A stretch of 64,000 nucleotides of DNA, taken from NCBI GenBank assembly GCA_033782935.1, contig JAWQEG010000506.1:1662501-1726500 (forward strand). Reading direction: 5' to 3'. The position numbers were made by a program, and so were the translations under genes. The notes under the pieces were generated by a model. That model ran no database searches and was not told where the DNA came from. It worked only from the letters and a program-made list of their open reading frames with translations. Positions 46,537 to 57,429 of the stretch are shown piece after piece; positions within the stretch are counted from its first letter, which is position 1; the number at the start of each line of letters is the position of its first letter. The stretch is from Petrolisthes cinctipes. Lineage: Eukaryota; Arthropoda; Malacostraca; Decapoda; Porcellanidae.

Positions 46537-47130
46537 TACGTACGTTTATTACACACACACACACACACACACACATATGTACGTTTATTACACACACACA
46601 CACATGTACGTTTATTACACACATATATGTACGTTTATTACACACACACACACATGTACGTTTATTACACACACACACACACATGTACGTTTATTACACA
46701 CACATATGTACGTTTATTACACACACACATATGTACATTTATTACAAACACACATATGTATGTTTATTACACACACACACATATGTACATTCATTACACA
46801 CACACATATGTACGTGTATTACACACACACACGTTTGTACGTTTAGTACATACACACACACACACATGTACGTTTATTACACACACACATATGTACGTTT
46901 ATTACACACACACATATATACATTCATTACACACACACACATATATACGTGTATTACACACACACACATTTGTACGTTTATTACACACACACACACACAA
47001 ATATGTACGTTTATTACACACACATATGTACGTATATTACACACACATATGTACGTTTATTACACACACATATACATTATGTACGTTTATTTCACACACA
47101 GATATGTACGTTTATTACACACACACACAA
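46537..47130. repeat. (CA)n-based minisatellite, unit about 25-32 bp
   Basis: About 20 tandem units of the form TACGTTTATTACACACACACATATG, varying in the length of the (CA)n run. The open frames across it (VRLLHTHTH repeats) are by-products of the repeat. Confidence 0.95.
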
Positions 47131-47450
47131 ATGTGTTTGTGTGTAAATGTGTGTGTGTGTGTAATAGTTTACACATACACACATCAGCATGACACACAGG
47201 TATCTCAATGAGTGTGTGTGTGTGTGTGTGTCCTGGGGGTGTGTGATCTCTCTATCTCAGTGTGTGTAAGTGTGTGTGTTCTCTCTCTCTTAGTGTGTGC
47301 GTGTTCTCTCTCTCTCTCATACTCTGTGTGAGTGTTTTCACTCTATTTCTGTGTTCATGTGTGTGTGTACTTTGTGTGTGTGTGTGTACTTTCTGACTGT
47401 GTGTATCTGTGTGTGCTTTCTGACTGTGTGTGTGTGTTTGTCAAAAAAAC
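47131..47450. repeat. (GT)n-rich low-complexity sequence
   Basis: Short (GT)n runs are broken by CTCTCTCT and TTTCTGACTGTG repeats. They continue the low-complexity block after the minisatellite. Confidence 0.85.
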
Positions 47451-47767
47451 ATACCTGTAGTAAGGCTTAAGAAATCTTCAGAACGTCTATGAAGCAAATA
47501 TTTTTTGAAAATGGCACCAACTTTTTTAAGCCATACTACAGCTACCCCAATGCCTGGGCTAGGCCCATGACTGATGTCACGGGTGAATAGCCTGGACATG
47601 ACACCCATATGCATGACACCCTGACATGGTCATGACATGTCTCAGTAAAAAGTTTTAATAAAAGCAAACATTTAACAGTTATAATGGTCCTGACTGTATA
47701 TCAATGAAAACACCTATCACTTAGATAATCTATACTATAAATGTCAAACCGTCTCTGTTTTTCCTCC
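47451..47767 (+). other. spacer ending in a Helitron-like 5' sequence
   Basis: No gene is seen. At 47729-47762 lies TCTATACTATAAATGTCAAACC, then GTCTCTGTTTTTCC. It matches the start of the fragment at 45745 and is cut at 47763-47767 by the oligo(T) end of A2. Confidence 0.5.
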
Positions 47768-47849
47768 TTTTTTTTTTTTTTTTTTAATTAATTGTGCCGT
47801 AGCGTCAATCAACAGGCAGACAACTATACATACGGGTAGGCGGGACCCA

Positions 47850-50800
47850 TGAGAATCCAATGACTACATCAAGTGGCAGGCCCCGGGGCACCAAGTGTCG
47901 GACAGTGGGGCAGGCCAGGCAATATTGCTCTATAGTGTTAGCACGAGGCGCTCGACACAAGCGACACTCAGTGACGGGAAGCTCACCCTGCATCCCAGCA
48001 ACCTGCCATAGTGGCCGGTAGCCAAGCCTCAAACGAGCAGAGACTACATTGTGCCTCCGAACCATGAGGCCTCGACGACGGTAGGAATATTTGTGATGGC
48101 AGACAGACTTGTAATGGGTGATGTAGATGCTGAAGGGCCTCTCTGCATCCCTGCATCGCCGTACAGGGAGGAGAGCGGTGGAGTGGACTCTAGAGAGGTA
48201 ACATGTCAGGGAGAGAGGACGTCCAACACCACGAGGAGGCAGATGGCAGGCTTCATTGGCGAGTCTGTCAACTGTACCATTGTGACGTAAACCTACATAA
48301 AAATTTGACAATCAAGTTACGATGACGCAATAAGGCCAAAAACGATAAAATCTGCTGAATAACAGTAGAGTGTGTGGGCTGAACACTAGAGAGGGAATGA
48401 AGGGCTGGTTTGGAGTCACAGAAAATGGCAGCATTCACTCCACGTTGACAAACAACACTAACAGCATCCAGAATGGCATACAGTTCACACAATGTTGAGC
48501 TAGAGTGGTTACAGAGATGACGGCCAACCCAGCCCCCTGGAGGTGATTCCATGTCAGGTGAGAAAACAGCACAACCTGCTGTACCATCCACCTGCAATGA
48601 GCCATCAGTGTAGAGGCAGTATGGATCTGTGATGGAGGACGTCACTGTTTCTATGTGTTCCAAAGCCAACTACCGCTGTAGAGAAGGCAATTCCAACTTG
48701 GAAGTGGGTGTGAAGCTCACATCAAGTGTTGGTAGCATCCACAGAGGGAGCTCTGAGGTGAAATGAGGTGAAAGATGTGGGAAATGGAGGGACTTGACAG
48801 TGAAGCAAGAAACATTAGAATAAATTCTCTCGACTGATGGGGGAAGACGCAACTCACTCAGCTGCATGTTCACTATGCTGGTCGACATTGGACAACTGAG
48901 AATTATTCTCATTTCTCTATTCTGAAATTTTTCTAAAGTTTCAAGAGCAGCCCTGGGAAGTTGAATCAGAGCAGGGTAGAGGTAATCAATAACTGAATGG
49001 ATAAAAGCAATATAGATAGTCCTGGCTACTGGGATGGAGATGCCCGAGGAATTGTTGTGAGCCATTGAAGTGGTGTAAGTCGGCGCTGGAGACGACCCAA
49101 TAAGTCCTGGACAATGGAATGGTCTTGAGGTCTGGCAGGGACAATCGGCCAAATATTGACTGGTGCGCCCAGGTAGCGGTACTGGGAACACATTGGAATG
49201 ACAGTCCCTCCAATGGTGAACACTGGCCGAGCTTGAGGAAGGCGGCAGGTGAATATTCTGCTCTTATCTGGGGAGACAATAATGCCACAGTGAGAGGAGG
49301 GCACAGAGAAGGAGTCAAAAAACAGCTGAAGATCCCTTGGTGAGGTTGAATAAACACTTATATCATCAGCATAGCACGTAATTGTAGTTCCAGGAATATC
49401 AGGGAGAGAAGTAAGCAGCCGATGCATCAGAATATTAAATAACAATGGGCTGAGAACACCCCTCGAGGCGTACCAAGATGAAAACTGCGCAAAGGACTGA
49501 GCGCACCACTGAAAAACACACGGGAGGTCCTGTTACTCAGGTGGCCCCGAATCCACCATAGTAGATTACCCTTTATCCCAAAGTCAACCAATTGATCCAA
49601 AATGATGTCTCTATTAGCAACATCGAAGGCACTTTGAAGGTCAGTGAAGGTAACCACACTGTCCCTGGAAAGGCGAGAGTACAGGTCGACTAGGCAGTGG
49701 TGTGTGCTCCGCTGGGGAAGGAAACCAAACAGACATGGAGAAGGGCGATCCTGCAGCCTTACATGAGACGATTGAGTAAGGTTCTTACCATAACCTTACA
49801 AAACCAGGAAATAAGGGAAGTAGGCCTGAACTTCGCAGTGCCTGGCTTAGGGATGGGTATTATAGTGCTGCTGGTCCAGGCTCGTGATACACAACCGTCA
49901 CGAAGACAAATAATGTACAGTCAAAGTAGAGGGTTCCCAGGAACTTGTTGAAGGAGGCACAGCACAGCATAAGTAATACCATCATCACCAGGGCAAAAAG
50001 CTCTACCCCGAGAGAGAGCACGGCGCAATTCCTCTTCAGTTATCTGCTCTGCATCATCGTCATCATCTTGCAACGGAGCAGACATTAGACGTAGCCGATG
50101 GACAGCAGCACGGGAAGCGAGTACATCTTGTATGTGGATGGGTAGACTGGCTGGGGTAGATTGTTCTGACCAGACATCGACAAGTTGTTGGGGATAGTCG
50201 GCGGGAGTGTGATGACGAACAGTGGCCGGCGTCTTTTTAACGACCCAACGGATGAGTTGCCACATAGAAGCCACACTTGTTTGCTGGTTGATGCTGTCCG
50301 TGAACCGTTGCCAAGACTCAGTGTGAGCACACTCCTGCAGGGCAACTAAAGCATCCCTAGAGATCTGGTAACGATGGAGCAGGTCAGGGGTTGGGTTGGC
50401 TTGAAACAATAGGCCATCACCTTCAGCCTCCTCCTTTGCCTCCTGTATACGTGCATCCAGAATCCAGGAGTGGGCATTATGGCGATGCTGGATGTGTGGC
50501 CGGGAGACATATAGCCTATGAAAGTCATTACTAGCAGATACAAGATCAGAGTACAACTGTTCAGCTGATGATATGTCAAATGTAGGGAATACATGGGCCA
50601 TAAATAAGATGTAAGTCGGGCAATATTTAGGGGGCACAGCAATATGCAAGCGAGTAACTGAAGCACTTGACTCAGCAGGTAGAGAATAATGAAACCGAAG
50701 AGCGATGTGATCAGAGAATAAGTCTGGCATGAAGGAGCACTGGACCCGAGATGCTATCAGGCAAGACGAGAGGATATAATCCAGAGTACCTCCCCGGCAA

Positions 50801-51275
50801 TGAGTGGCACCGCTAGTGTCCCAGCGTGTCAGATGATGCTTGCGAATTTATGAAAGGAGACGAACACCATTACGAGTAATAGAGCCAGAACCATTACCCA
50901 AATCAGAATGTCGAGCATTAAAATCTCCCATATACACCATACCACGCACTGGTGGATAAGGAAGAGCCTCAAAAGTGAGTCTAGCTTGGACAGAATAGAC
51001 ATTACATAATTGGAGTACTCCATTCCCAGGTAGAACCTCAAATAGCTGAAAGGTATTGTCAGGATCAGAGGAGGTACGGAGAAGGCGATGTGGCAAGGAG
51101 CTATGCATGTAAGTCAGGCGACCATTCCTTACCAGATGAACATATGGCACATAACATGAGAGGGGAGGAGCTTGCCCAGCAGCGAGCTGGGTCTTGAGTT
51201 GAGTGAGCTTCGCATAACTGGTGATACCACATACATTCCAGGAGATGACATCTAGCCAGCAATCACTTGTGAACT
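47850..51275 (-). pseudogene. A2 ORF2 remnant
   Basis: Same domain order as A1 ORF2. The endonuclease begins SDCWLDVISWNVCGITS. About 60 bp that hold the catalytic Glu segment (FLQEAF in A1) are deleted, joining TQLK to LAAGQAPPLS. RT motifs survive in pieces: DVANRDIILDQLVDFG, CYADDISVY (near 49370). RNase H shows LYTDGSLQVDGTAG, FCDSKPALHSL and, after a frameshift, GLRHNGTVDRLA. The C-terminal CRLCRAPRANTIEQYC has Gln for the His in A1. The last 30 or so residues are lost with the 3' deletion. Confidence 0.9.
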
Positions 51276-52600
51276 CTGTATTTGGAGGTAAAAGTCCGGT
51301 GACTGGGGGCAGATGAGCGACCTGGAGAAGATGATGGACCAGGAGAAGGGACTGACTCGAAAAGCTTTTTAAGGCGAGATGCAACATATCCCTCTTTTCG
51401 GTAAGGGTAGTGACAGTTGGAGCCATTGGCAACCTGAGTGGCAACTAGCCCATCAATCCTGGTTTCAAGGGCAGAAAAGCGGTTCTCGAGAGCCGTACAT
51501 CGTGCCAGGGCTGGTAGGAGCAGCAGTCTGGGGAGGTGGTGGAGGCGGAGCAATAGTAGAGACACGAGCCTGGACCTGACGTCGAGTAAATTCATGCCAC
51601 ACGTTAACCCCTGGCTGAAGGAATCGTGGACACTTCCATCGAGTCGTATCCTCAGGAGGTGAAGGCTCAGAGGTGGAGGCAGCAGGACGTGATGGTTCAC
51701 CCCTGACAAGTCAAGTCTTGGAATCATGGTCGGCGGCACACCATGCACACTTCGGCCTTGCAGAACAATACCGGGAGATATGTCCAACTCCCCAGCACCT
51801 GTAGCACCAAGGCTGGTCATTATGAAGTTTCCTCACCTCACACAGTGGAAGACATGGGAGGAAATCAAAGAAAATCTCATTTGGAGGTGGATCGGGTAGA
51901 CTCCAGACAACAACAATGGAGGAACCATCTTGGAAAAAAAACGACGGGCAGAGTACACACTCGGGCATTCCTTGGCAAGTTTCGGGTCAACATCAATAGG
52001 AAAACGGGTGAGGATGTAGCTGGGGAACTTACGAGGCCTCTCGGGTGAATCTTGGAGAATGAGAGACAGAGACAAAAATTCACAAGCCTTGACTCTATCA
52101 ATGATGTCCTGACGCTTCCTAGAGATGTAGACAAACCGGGAGGTGACAGCAGCCATCTTGACTTCAGTCAGTTCACGTTGCAGCTGGAAGGCCCTGTTGA
52201 CATCAGACAACCAACGCAGCTTTGTGTCCGTAGATGGGTTCCCAGGGAAGGAGAGCTTGACATAGGCATTTCTCGGGGCAAAAGCAGGAAGGTTGGACGA
52301 GGGCAAGAAGTTGGTATACTAAGAAGAAACACCAGGGTGAGGCAGTGAAGGTACGTCGTGCACAGCTGAAGCACCCTTTGCAGTCTTGGCAGCCGAAGGC
52401 AAACAGTCCACACCATCGGAATCCTGCGAGGAGTCGGACGAGGCATCAACAGGTCACTTGGTAGAGGTTGAGGAGGTGGAAGGCTGCAACCTGAGCTGCT
52501 TGGTGACCAAGGAGAGGGGGGGAGGGTTGCGAGAAGGCAGCTCAGGCCAGTGATCCTCGATAGGAGACTCATCCTCTTCCGACATGGCCAAGTCGGCATC
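51263..52600 (-). pseudogene. A2 ORF1 remnant
   Basis: Homologous to A1 ORF1. The start ATG is changed (CTGATTCAG against CTGATGGAG), and the next in-frame ATG is at 52585. A CGA-to-TGA nonsense change follows STSTK (near 52456). The zinc-knuckle block is intact (CYRCWGVGHISRYC, CAWCAADHDSKTC), unlike the second knuckle of A1. The proline run is shortened, a deletion removes part of the linker, and the coiled-coil region (LENRFSALETRIDGLVA) is partly kept. Confidence 0.88.
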
Positions 52601-52890
52601 CAGGCAGGAAGCCACAACTGAATCAGGCCAGGCAAGGCCTAGATGAGAAGCGAACAACTGAACACACATGAACACACGAACATACACACACAGAACCACA
52701 ATAAAACAAACCACAAACTACAATATCACAAACAGAAAAACCACAAAAAAAAGGGATAGAACAGATAAACAACACCTAGAACACCACAGAAACAACAACA
52801 CACAAACAAGAATGCAGAAACAACATAAACAACAATACAGGCAGAGCGCCAGGAACACGTCTTCACTCCAGTAAGGTTGGGGCGAGACTC
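52600..52890 (-). promoter_or_regulatory. 5' leader of A2
   Basis: It aligns with the A1 leader: AGTCTCGCC start, CTGGCGCTCTGC, TGTT-rich body and TCTAGGCCTTGCCTGGCCTGA at the 3' side. The presence of the leader shows that A2 was inserted nearly full length. Confidence 0.6.
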
Positions 52891-52908
52891 CCATTTGTCG
52901 TCTTATAA

Positions 52909-53124
52909 CGTTCGAGCTGTACAACCATGGCTGATAGTACTGGACCAGGGTCCAAGGAGTGTTGGAGAGCAACTAGACAGAATTCGAATAAGTGAATTTT
53001 CCAAACCATTCTCAAAATTGATAGAGGTTTATAAGACTCATTCTTTCGAACTCTGTTCAGTTGCTCTTTAACACTCCTCGGACCCTGGTCCACCACTATC
53101 ACCCATGGCTGTACAGCTCGAACG
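52909..53124. mobile_element. 216-bp foldback MITE
   Basis: Two imperfect inverted arms of about 90 bp begin CGTTCGAGCTGTACA(A/G)CCATGG and include GGACCAGGGTCC. They meet around 53005-53030. A degraded arm is found at 2324-2410. The flanking GAACGGAAATTTTTCGTTC-type sequence also occurs near 46072-46100 and may belong to a larger host element. Confidence 0.75.
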
Positions 53125-53329
53125 GAAATTTTTCGTTCAAGCTGAAGAAGACAAAAAGGCTATTTGAAAATTCAGTCAGTCTCGGCCCTTCAAGCTGAAA
53201 TGACGTATGTACTATATCGTCTTTCTGTACGTATGGCAAGCGGCCTGAGATTGCGGAATAGTTTTAACTAACGCAACAAGACTGAAATACTTTCACATAT
53301 TATAAAGTTAATATTGACTATTTCTAAAC
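53125..53329. other. no gene recognised
   Basis: Spacer between the MITE and the Gypsy fragment, with no recognised feature. Confidence 0.4.
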
Positions 53330-53743
53330 TCCAGAGTGCATCTTTCCCGGGCAATGCTTGGTACCTCCGCTAGTTTACTTAAGGATAAATTGACGTCAGC
53401 TCCAATTCTTGCATTCCCAGATTTTTCATTACCTTTTATCATTTGTACAGATGCTTCTTCATTAGGCTTAGGCGCTGTACTTATGCAAGAGATAACTAAA
53501 GCTCAATGTCGGATAATTGCTTATGCTTCTAGAATATTAAATGCACAGGAAACTCGCTACTCTGTAACGGAACAGGAAACTTTGGCAATAGTCCAGGCAC
53601 TTCGCACCTTCAGAGAAATCGTGTTGGGATATTCTTTAAAATTTTTCAAAGATCGCCAACCAATACTTGGCTTCCTAAAAACTCAAAACCTAACAACCTG
53701 TACCATTTCAAAATTCTGTTTAGTTTTTTGGAATTCATTTTGA
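53330..53743 (+). pseudogene. Gypsy-type RNase H fragment
   Basis: The frame contains LKDKLTSAPILAFPDFSLPF, ICTDASSLGLGAVLMQ and YSVTEQETLAIVQALRTFR. This is the RT-to-RNase-H region of Ty3/Gypsy pol (catalytic Asp in CTDAS, Glu in EQETLAI). It ends in an unrelated tail at about 53690. It is only about 120 residues, with no integrase or LTR nearby. It cannot be the missing end of the Gypsy copy at 19577-23545, because it is 30 kb away and differs in style. Confidence 0.85.
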
Positions 53744-53744
53744 C

Positions 53745-54683
53745 CGAAGATCAAATTTTACATATATTCAGAATATGATCGTTCCCTGTGAAAAACCTAT
53801 AAATGTCCTTAAATACCTATCGAGTACCACATGGGGAACTGACAGAAAATTTATTTTAATGGTGTATATGACCCTTATTCGTACAAAGCTAGACTATGGC
53901 AAATAGGTGTATGGGTCGGTTTCTGATACAACGAAAAGGGGAATGGATATGTTTCAGGATGAATGTTTAAGTGTGTCTGGAAGTTCTGAAGTGTACACGG
54001 GTAGCTCGAATGGAGGTGGAGGCGAACATACCTCCCCTCTAACTCCGACGGGCTTAGCTTGCTATCATCACCATCGGCAACGTGGCCAGTGCCTCTCTCC
54101 ATTAACACCACTACCTTCAGCATGGAAGACGGATCCTACTGGATGTACTCCTCCACCTACTAGCCGAGCAGCTAGGTAAGGACCTTGGGGACTGCGACAA
54201 ATTGTTGACTAACAAAATACACCGTAGGAAACAGCCAACTTCAACACATCATGGCTCCCATCATCTAAGGATAAGGCCACGGAGTTAGAGATCCACCAAC
54301 CTTTTGGAGCCATCATCCGCACTCACTTGGGGTCCCACCAAGTGTTCACTGACGGCTCCAAGTCGGATGAATGTGTGGGTGCGAATATATGGTCGACTGA
54401 AAGTGAACTCATGTATAGGCTGCCAATACATGCATCTGTATTTACCGCAGAACTCTTTGCAATTGACAAAGTGACGATGCATTAAATTCTCATCATAATT
54501 CAATAGTAATTTTCTCATTTTCAAGGTCAGTCCTTCAGGCAATAAACTCATGTCACACTGTTTCTAATGAAATTCATGGTCGCATCATTAAAAAGTTGCA
54601 CTCATGTAACAAGTCCTTCACTCTGATCTGTGTGCCCAGACATTGTCGTATCTATGGCAATGAACGGGCTGTACAGTCAGCGT
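53745..54683 (+). pseudogene. E part 1: non-LTR element, RT C-terminus and RNase H (decayed)
   Basis: It reads INVLKYLSSTTWGTDRKFIL, then MTLIRTKLDYGK in place of the usual KLDYGCxVYGS. After a frameshift comes ARMEVEANIPPL. RNase H appears at 54335-54485: HQVFTDGSKSDECVGANIW and HASVFTAELFAI. Later pieces are a frameshifted FSxSRSVLQAI-like block and CVPRHCRIYGNERAV at 54629-54673. The element is cut at 54683 by the TACAGTCAGCG end of a Tc1-like element. It is an RNase-H-bearing family distinct from A and B. Confidence 0.75.
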
Positions 54684-55700
54684 CAATTGACGTGTCGTCA
54701 ACACAAATAACACACGCAACGTGACTTCTATTATGATTATTAACGAAACAAATATATAGAATGTAACAATATTATATCTGAAGCTTATTTTACTAACCTT
54801 CTACTTGTTTATGGGTTAACCTTTACGTTTTCGCACTTCTGCGATGCGGCCAGTCAGTGAATCTGCAAGTTTACGCAGAGTTGATGGTGGTCCAGGCCCG
54901 ACGAAGTGTACCCTCTAATTTTTCCAGTGTGGAAGTGTCTGCTTCTCTTATTTTCACTTTGAGAATGTCCCAGAGGTTCTCAATAGGTGATATGTCATGG
55001 GTGTTAGGTGGCTAGTCAGGTATCATCTCGATCTCGCTGTCCCTGAGCCAGTTCTTTACCACCTGGGCGGTGTGGCATGGCACGCCGTTCTGTTGCAAGA
55101 TCTCTGCACCTGTTGCCCCAAGGCAATCTGCCAGTTTCCCATCTGAAATGTACAGGTAAACGTCTTTGGTGACGGACTGACCCTTGGGGATAATGTGCAG
55201 ATCAGCCAAGCCCCCAACACCATATACTGGTCTTGGCAGTATAGTCGGGGTCACAGGGGTCGGAGCCCTTGTGGCGCCATACTTTTATGCCTTTCGTAAC
55301 ACTAACACGAAAAACTGATTCATCTGTCCACAAGACCTTTCTCCAATCCTCGTGAGTCCATGAAGAATATTTGTTGGAAAAGGCAAGCCTCTTCATAAGC
55401 TGAGTCTCTGTCACCGTAGATTTACTTCTGGGCTCTATTTTGCTGTATTTCAGTTTGTTTCGGATAATTCTCTGTAGAGTTCATATAGATGTTCCCTGTA
55501 GTAGATCTTTATTCTTTTCCTTAATGTGTTTTGCTTTGATTGTTGGATTTTTTTCTAACTCCCACCTGATTATTGTTAATGTCTTGTCTCCATCTTTGGA
55601 ACTCCTTCCTCCACCATATCTGAGACGAGGTGTATCACGCTCGCCACTCCCTTGTATTAAAACACTTGTCGTTGGCAATTAAGGCCTTATAACACTGCAC
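54684..55700 (-). mobile_element. Tc1-like DNA transposon inserted in element E (one end lost)
   Basis: The left terminus at 54684 starts TACAGTCAGCGTCAATTGAC, a Tc1-type inverted-repeat end with TA. The expected partner at the right (near 55700-55850) was not found, so the 5' end is eroded or rearranged. It contains a degenerate transposase. Confidence 0.75.
54816..55678 (-). pseudogene. Tc1-like transposase with a mutated catalytic Asp
   Basis: The N-terminal HTH is mostly missing. The GRSSKD linker leads into RWELEKNPTIKAKHI and LKYSKIEPRSKS. Catalytic positions are VLWTDESVF (first Asp), LQQNGVPCHTAQ (Asn where Tc1 enzymes have Asp) and, near 54970, ISPIENLWD (Glu). A TGA interrupts the frame after LLQGTSI (near 55485). 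A frameshift follows SIWCWGLG at about 55205, and a TAG follows MIPD at 55014. It ends VRKRKG at 54816. Confidence 0.82.
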
Positions 55701-56056
55701 TATTTTTACTAAATTATCCTAGTTTTTATACTTTTTTGACGTGGTTCACGATTTGCACGAGCAAGTTTGCAATGGTCGGTAAAGCCTCACGCAGGGTTTT
55801 GGTACACAACAGGGGTTTGGGCACGAAAAAATCTCCGAGATCAATCCCCTACAAAAGTGTCATTAATTAAAACTGATCATTATATATAGGGAAAAATGAC
55901 ATGTTCACCGTCTGGCAGTTTATTTTATTGTTTAGCTAAGTTTATGCTTGTATATGCTCACTTCAGTTCCTGAAGCATGGCTGCAGGTCCACTCATTCAG
56001 AATAAGTGTTAGCCCCTCAGTAGGGGGGGGGGAGGTCTCATGGAATGCCAGTCCAT
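55701..56056. other. no gene recognised
   Basis: Spacer between the Tc1-like transposase and the unrecognised gene, with no feature recognised. Confidence 0.4.
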
Positions 56057-57090
56057 TCATTGTTGCCTGCTTTTGCTTGGAAGCCCCTGCTTTGATGTCC
56101 CTGGCTGCAACCACCGGTGTTCTTCAACAACCTGTAGCAGATGTTGGTGCTGGTCCTCTCTCTTGGTGATCTTGGTGATAAAGGCCTGGATCAAAGTGAT
56201 CCCTCTCTCCGCCATGTAGTTTGTGACTTGGAGCCCTCTAACAACAACGACGCCAGCTTTGAAGTCCCGGTCACCAGTCCATGTCTCAATTTCCTTGGAC
56301 AAGAAACTGGTCTTGATTTTGAGCCCTTTGAAGAGGGGCTTTGACTCTTCAGAGGCAAAGTCCGAGAGCTGTTTGGTGGAAATGGAGGATGCTGCAGGTA
56401 CAAAGGCACGTTTTGGTGTATCCTCAGGAGCCTCATTTTCAAGGATTGCCCGAGCAATGTTCTTTTTGATCAGTGCAGTGACTTGTGGATCAAAGAGGGC
56501 GAGATCAACAAAGCTTTCACTCAGGTACCACATGTGATGGCCAAAGACACTGAGAAAGGTCGCTGAGATCTTGTCGTTGTGGTATTTTGCCAAGTCTTGA
56601 AGAAGCTGCAGATTAATTACGGGAGCAGAGGATAGAACGGGGGCTGTGAACCATGCACTGACATACAGCTCTGCGAGAAGAAGGTGAACCGCTTCAAGCC
56701 AGATCACTAATGAGCTGTTAGTTTGAACTGATTGGCAAAGAGCAGGATCTTTAGTGTATAGATAACCTTTGCCATTCAACGGGCTCGATAAAATGCTCTG
56801 AGCTGTCGGAGCCGAAAGTTGGGTAAAACTCCATTGAGGCTCCTGATTACTAGCTCTAGGAGCTCACTGTAATCCTCACGTGGCTGATATTGGGCCAGGT
56901 GGAGCTTCCAGCTAGTGATCAGGTCACCTCGTTTTACGAACAGACTTGGTGGGACGTCTGAGAAAGGCCTGTAGTCATCTTGATTGATGTTCTGCCACTT
57001 CTTGAAGAGGGAGAAGATGCTACCTTTTGACGACAAACGCTCACAATAGAGCAAGACCACGCTACGCAAGCAGACAATGACGAGACGCAA
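56057..57090 (-). pseudogene. unrecognised protein family, probably carried by a mobile element (broken)
   Basis: The minus-strand frame 57090-56776 (FSLFKKWQNINQDDYRPFSD, PREDYSELLELVIRSLNGV) ends RAR then TGA then MAKVIYTLKILL, where a Trp codon is likely to have mutated. A frameshift leads into 56740-56057: YVSAWFTAPVLSSAPVINLQ, HHMWYLSESFVDLALFD, AERGITLIQAFITKIT and HLLQVVEEHR. From memory this resembles a family of uncharacterised, often multi-copy proteins in arthropods and other animals. I cannot name a domain or activity. No catalytic triad, signal peptide or membrane segment is evident. No inverted repeats were identified at its ends. It lies inside element E and sulfatase intron 1. 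Confidence 0.55.
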
Positions 57091-57429
57091 AAAACACGAT
57101 ACTATAGTGTTACCAACATGCCAAAATTGGCACTCGTCAGCTCTGACGGTGTTGCCAACATGCCAAAATCGACATTTGTCAGCAACAATATCTGTTAAAT
57201 GTTAATGTTAAGCTTATTTGCATGTAGAAAAATTTATTTATCACAATAATACCTAACTGAAGTGAACAAACGGAAAATTCTGACAGTGTGAAACAGCCTT
57301 AACTTCAACTGGCTTGAGGCACCTCTATACGGGTTTCAAATTCCATGAAATTTTTGCTACAATTTTTTCTCATAAGGGGGCAGTATTGGACAAATGGCCA
57401 TTAAATTTCTCTCATTTTAAAATCTTACG
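57091..57429. other. flank of the unrecognised gene; short direct repeat
   Basis: Two near copies of GTGTTxCCAACATGCCAAAA (about 57107 and 57150) lie about 40 bp apart, upstream of the minus-strand frame. Otherwise nothing is recognised. Confidence 0.4.

Larger units (their letters stand above)
47768..52890 (-). mobile_element. A2: decayed minus-strand copy of the A-family non-LTR element
   Basis: It reads on the minus strand from the leader (ending about 52890 with AGTCTCGCC) through ORF1 and ORF2 to a 3' end at an oligo(T) of about 18 (47768-47785). It aligns with A1 along its whole length but carries nonsense codons, frameshifts and internal deletions. One removes about 160 bp across the ORF2 end and 3' UTR, between GATGT(A/G)GT and GTCATTGG. 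No target duplication was seen. It lies in sulfatase intron 1. Confidence 0.9.

Noticed and set aside
46537..47130. CRISPR-like array
   Set aside because: Units are contiguous tandem repeats with no unique spacers, in a eukaryotic setting.
46465..47211. 248- and 222-codon frames of His-Thr repeats
   Set aside because: They are created by the (CA)n minisatellite; all three frames are open because the repeat lacks stops.
53330..53743. The Gypsy RNase H piece as the missing 3' part of the Gypsy copy at 19577-23545
   Set aside because: It is 30 kb away, lies beyond sulfatase exons 2 and 3, and differs in base composition and sequence style.
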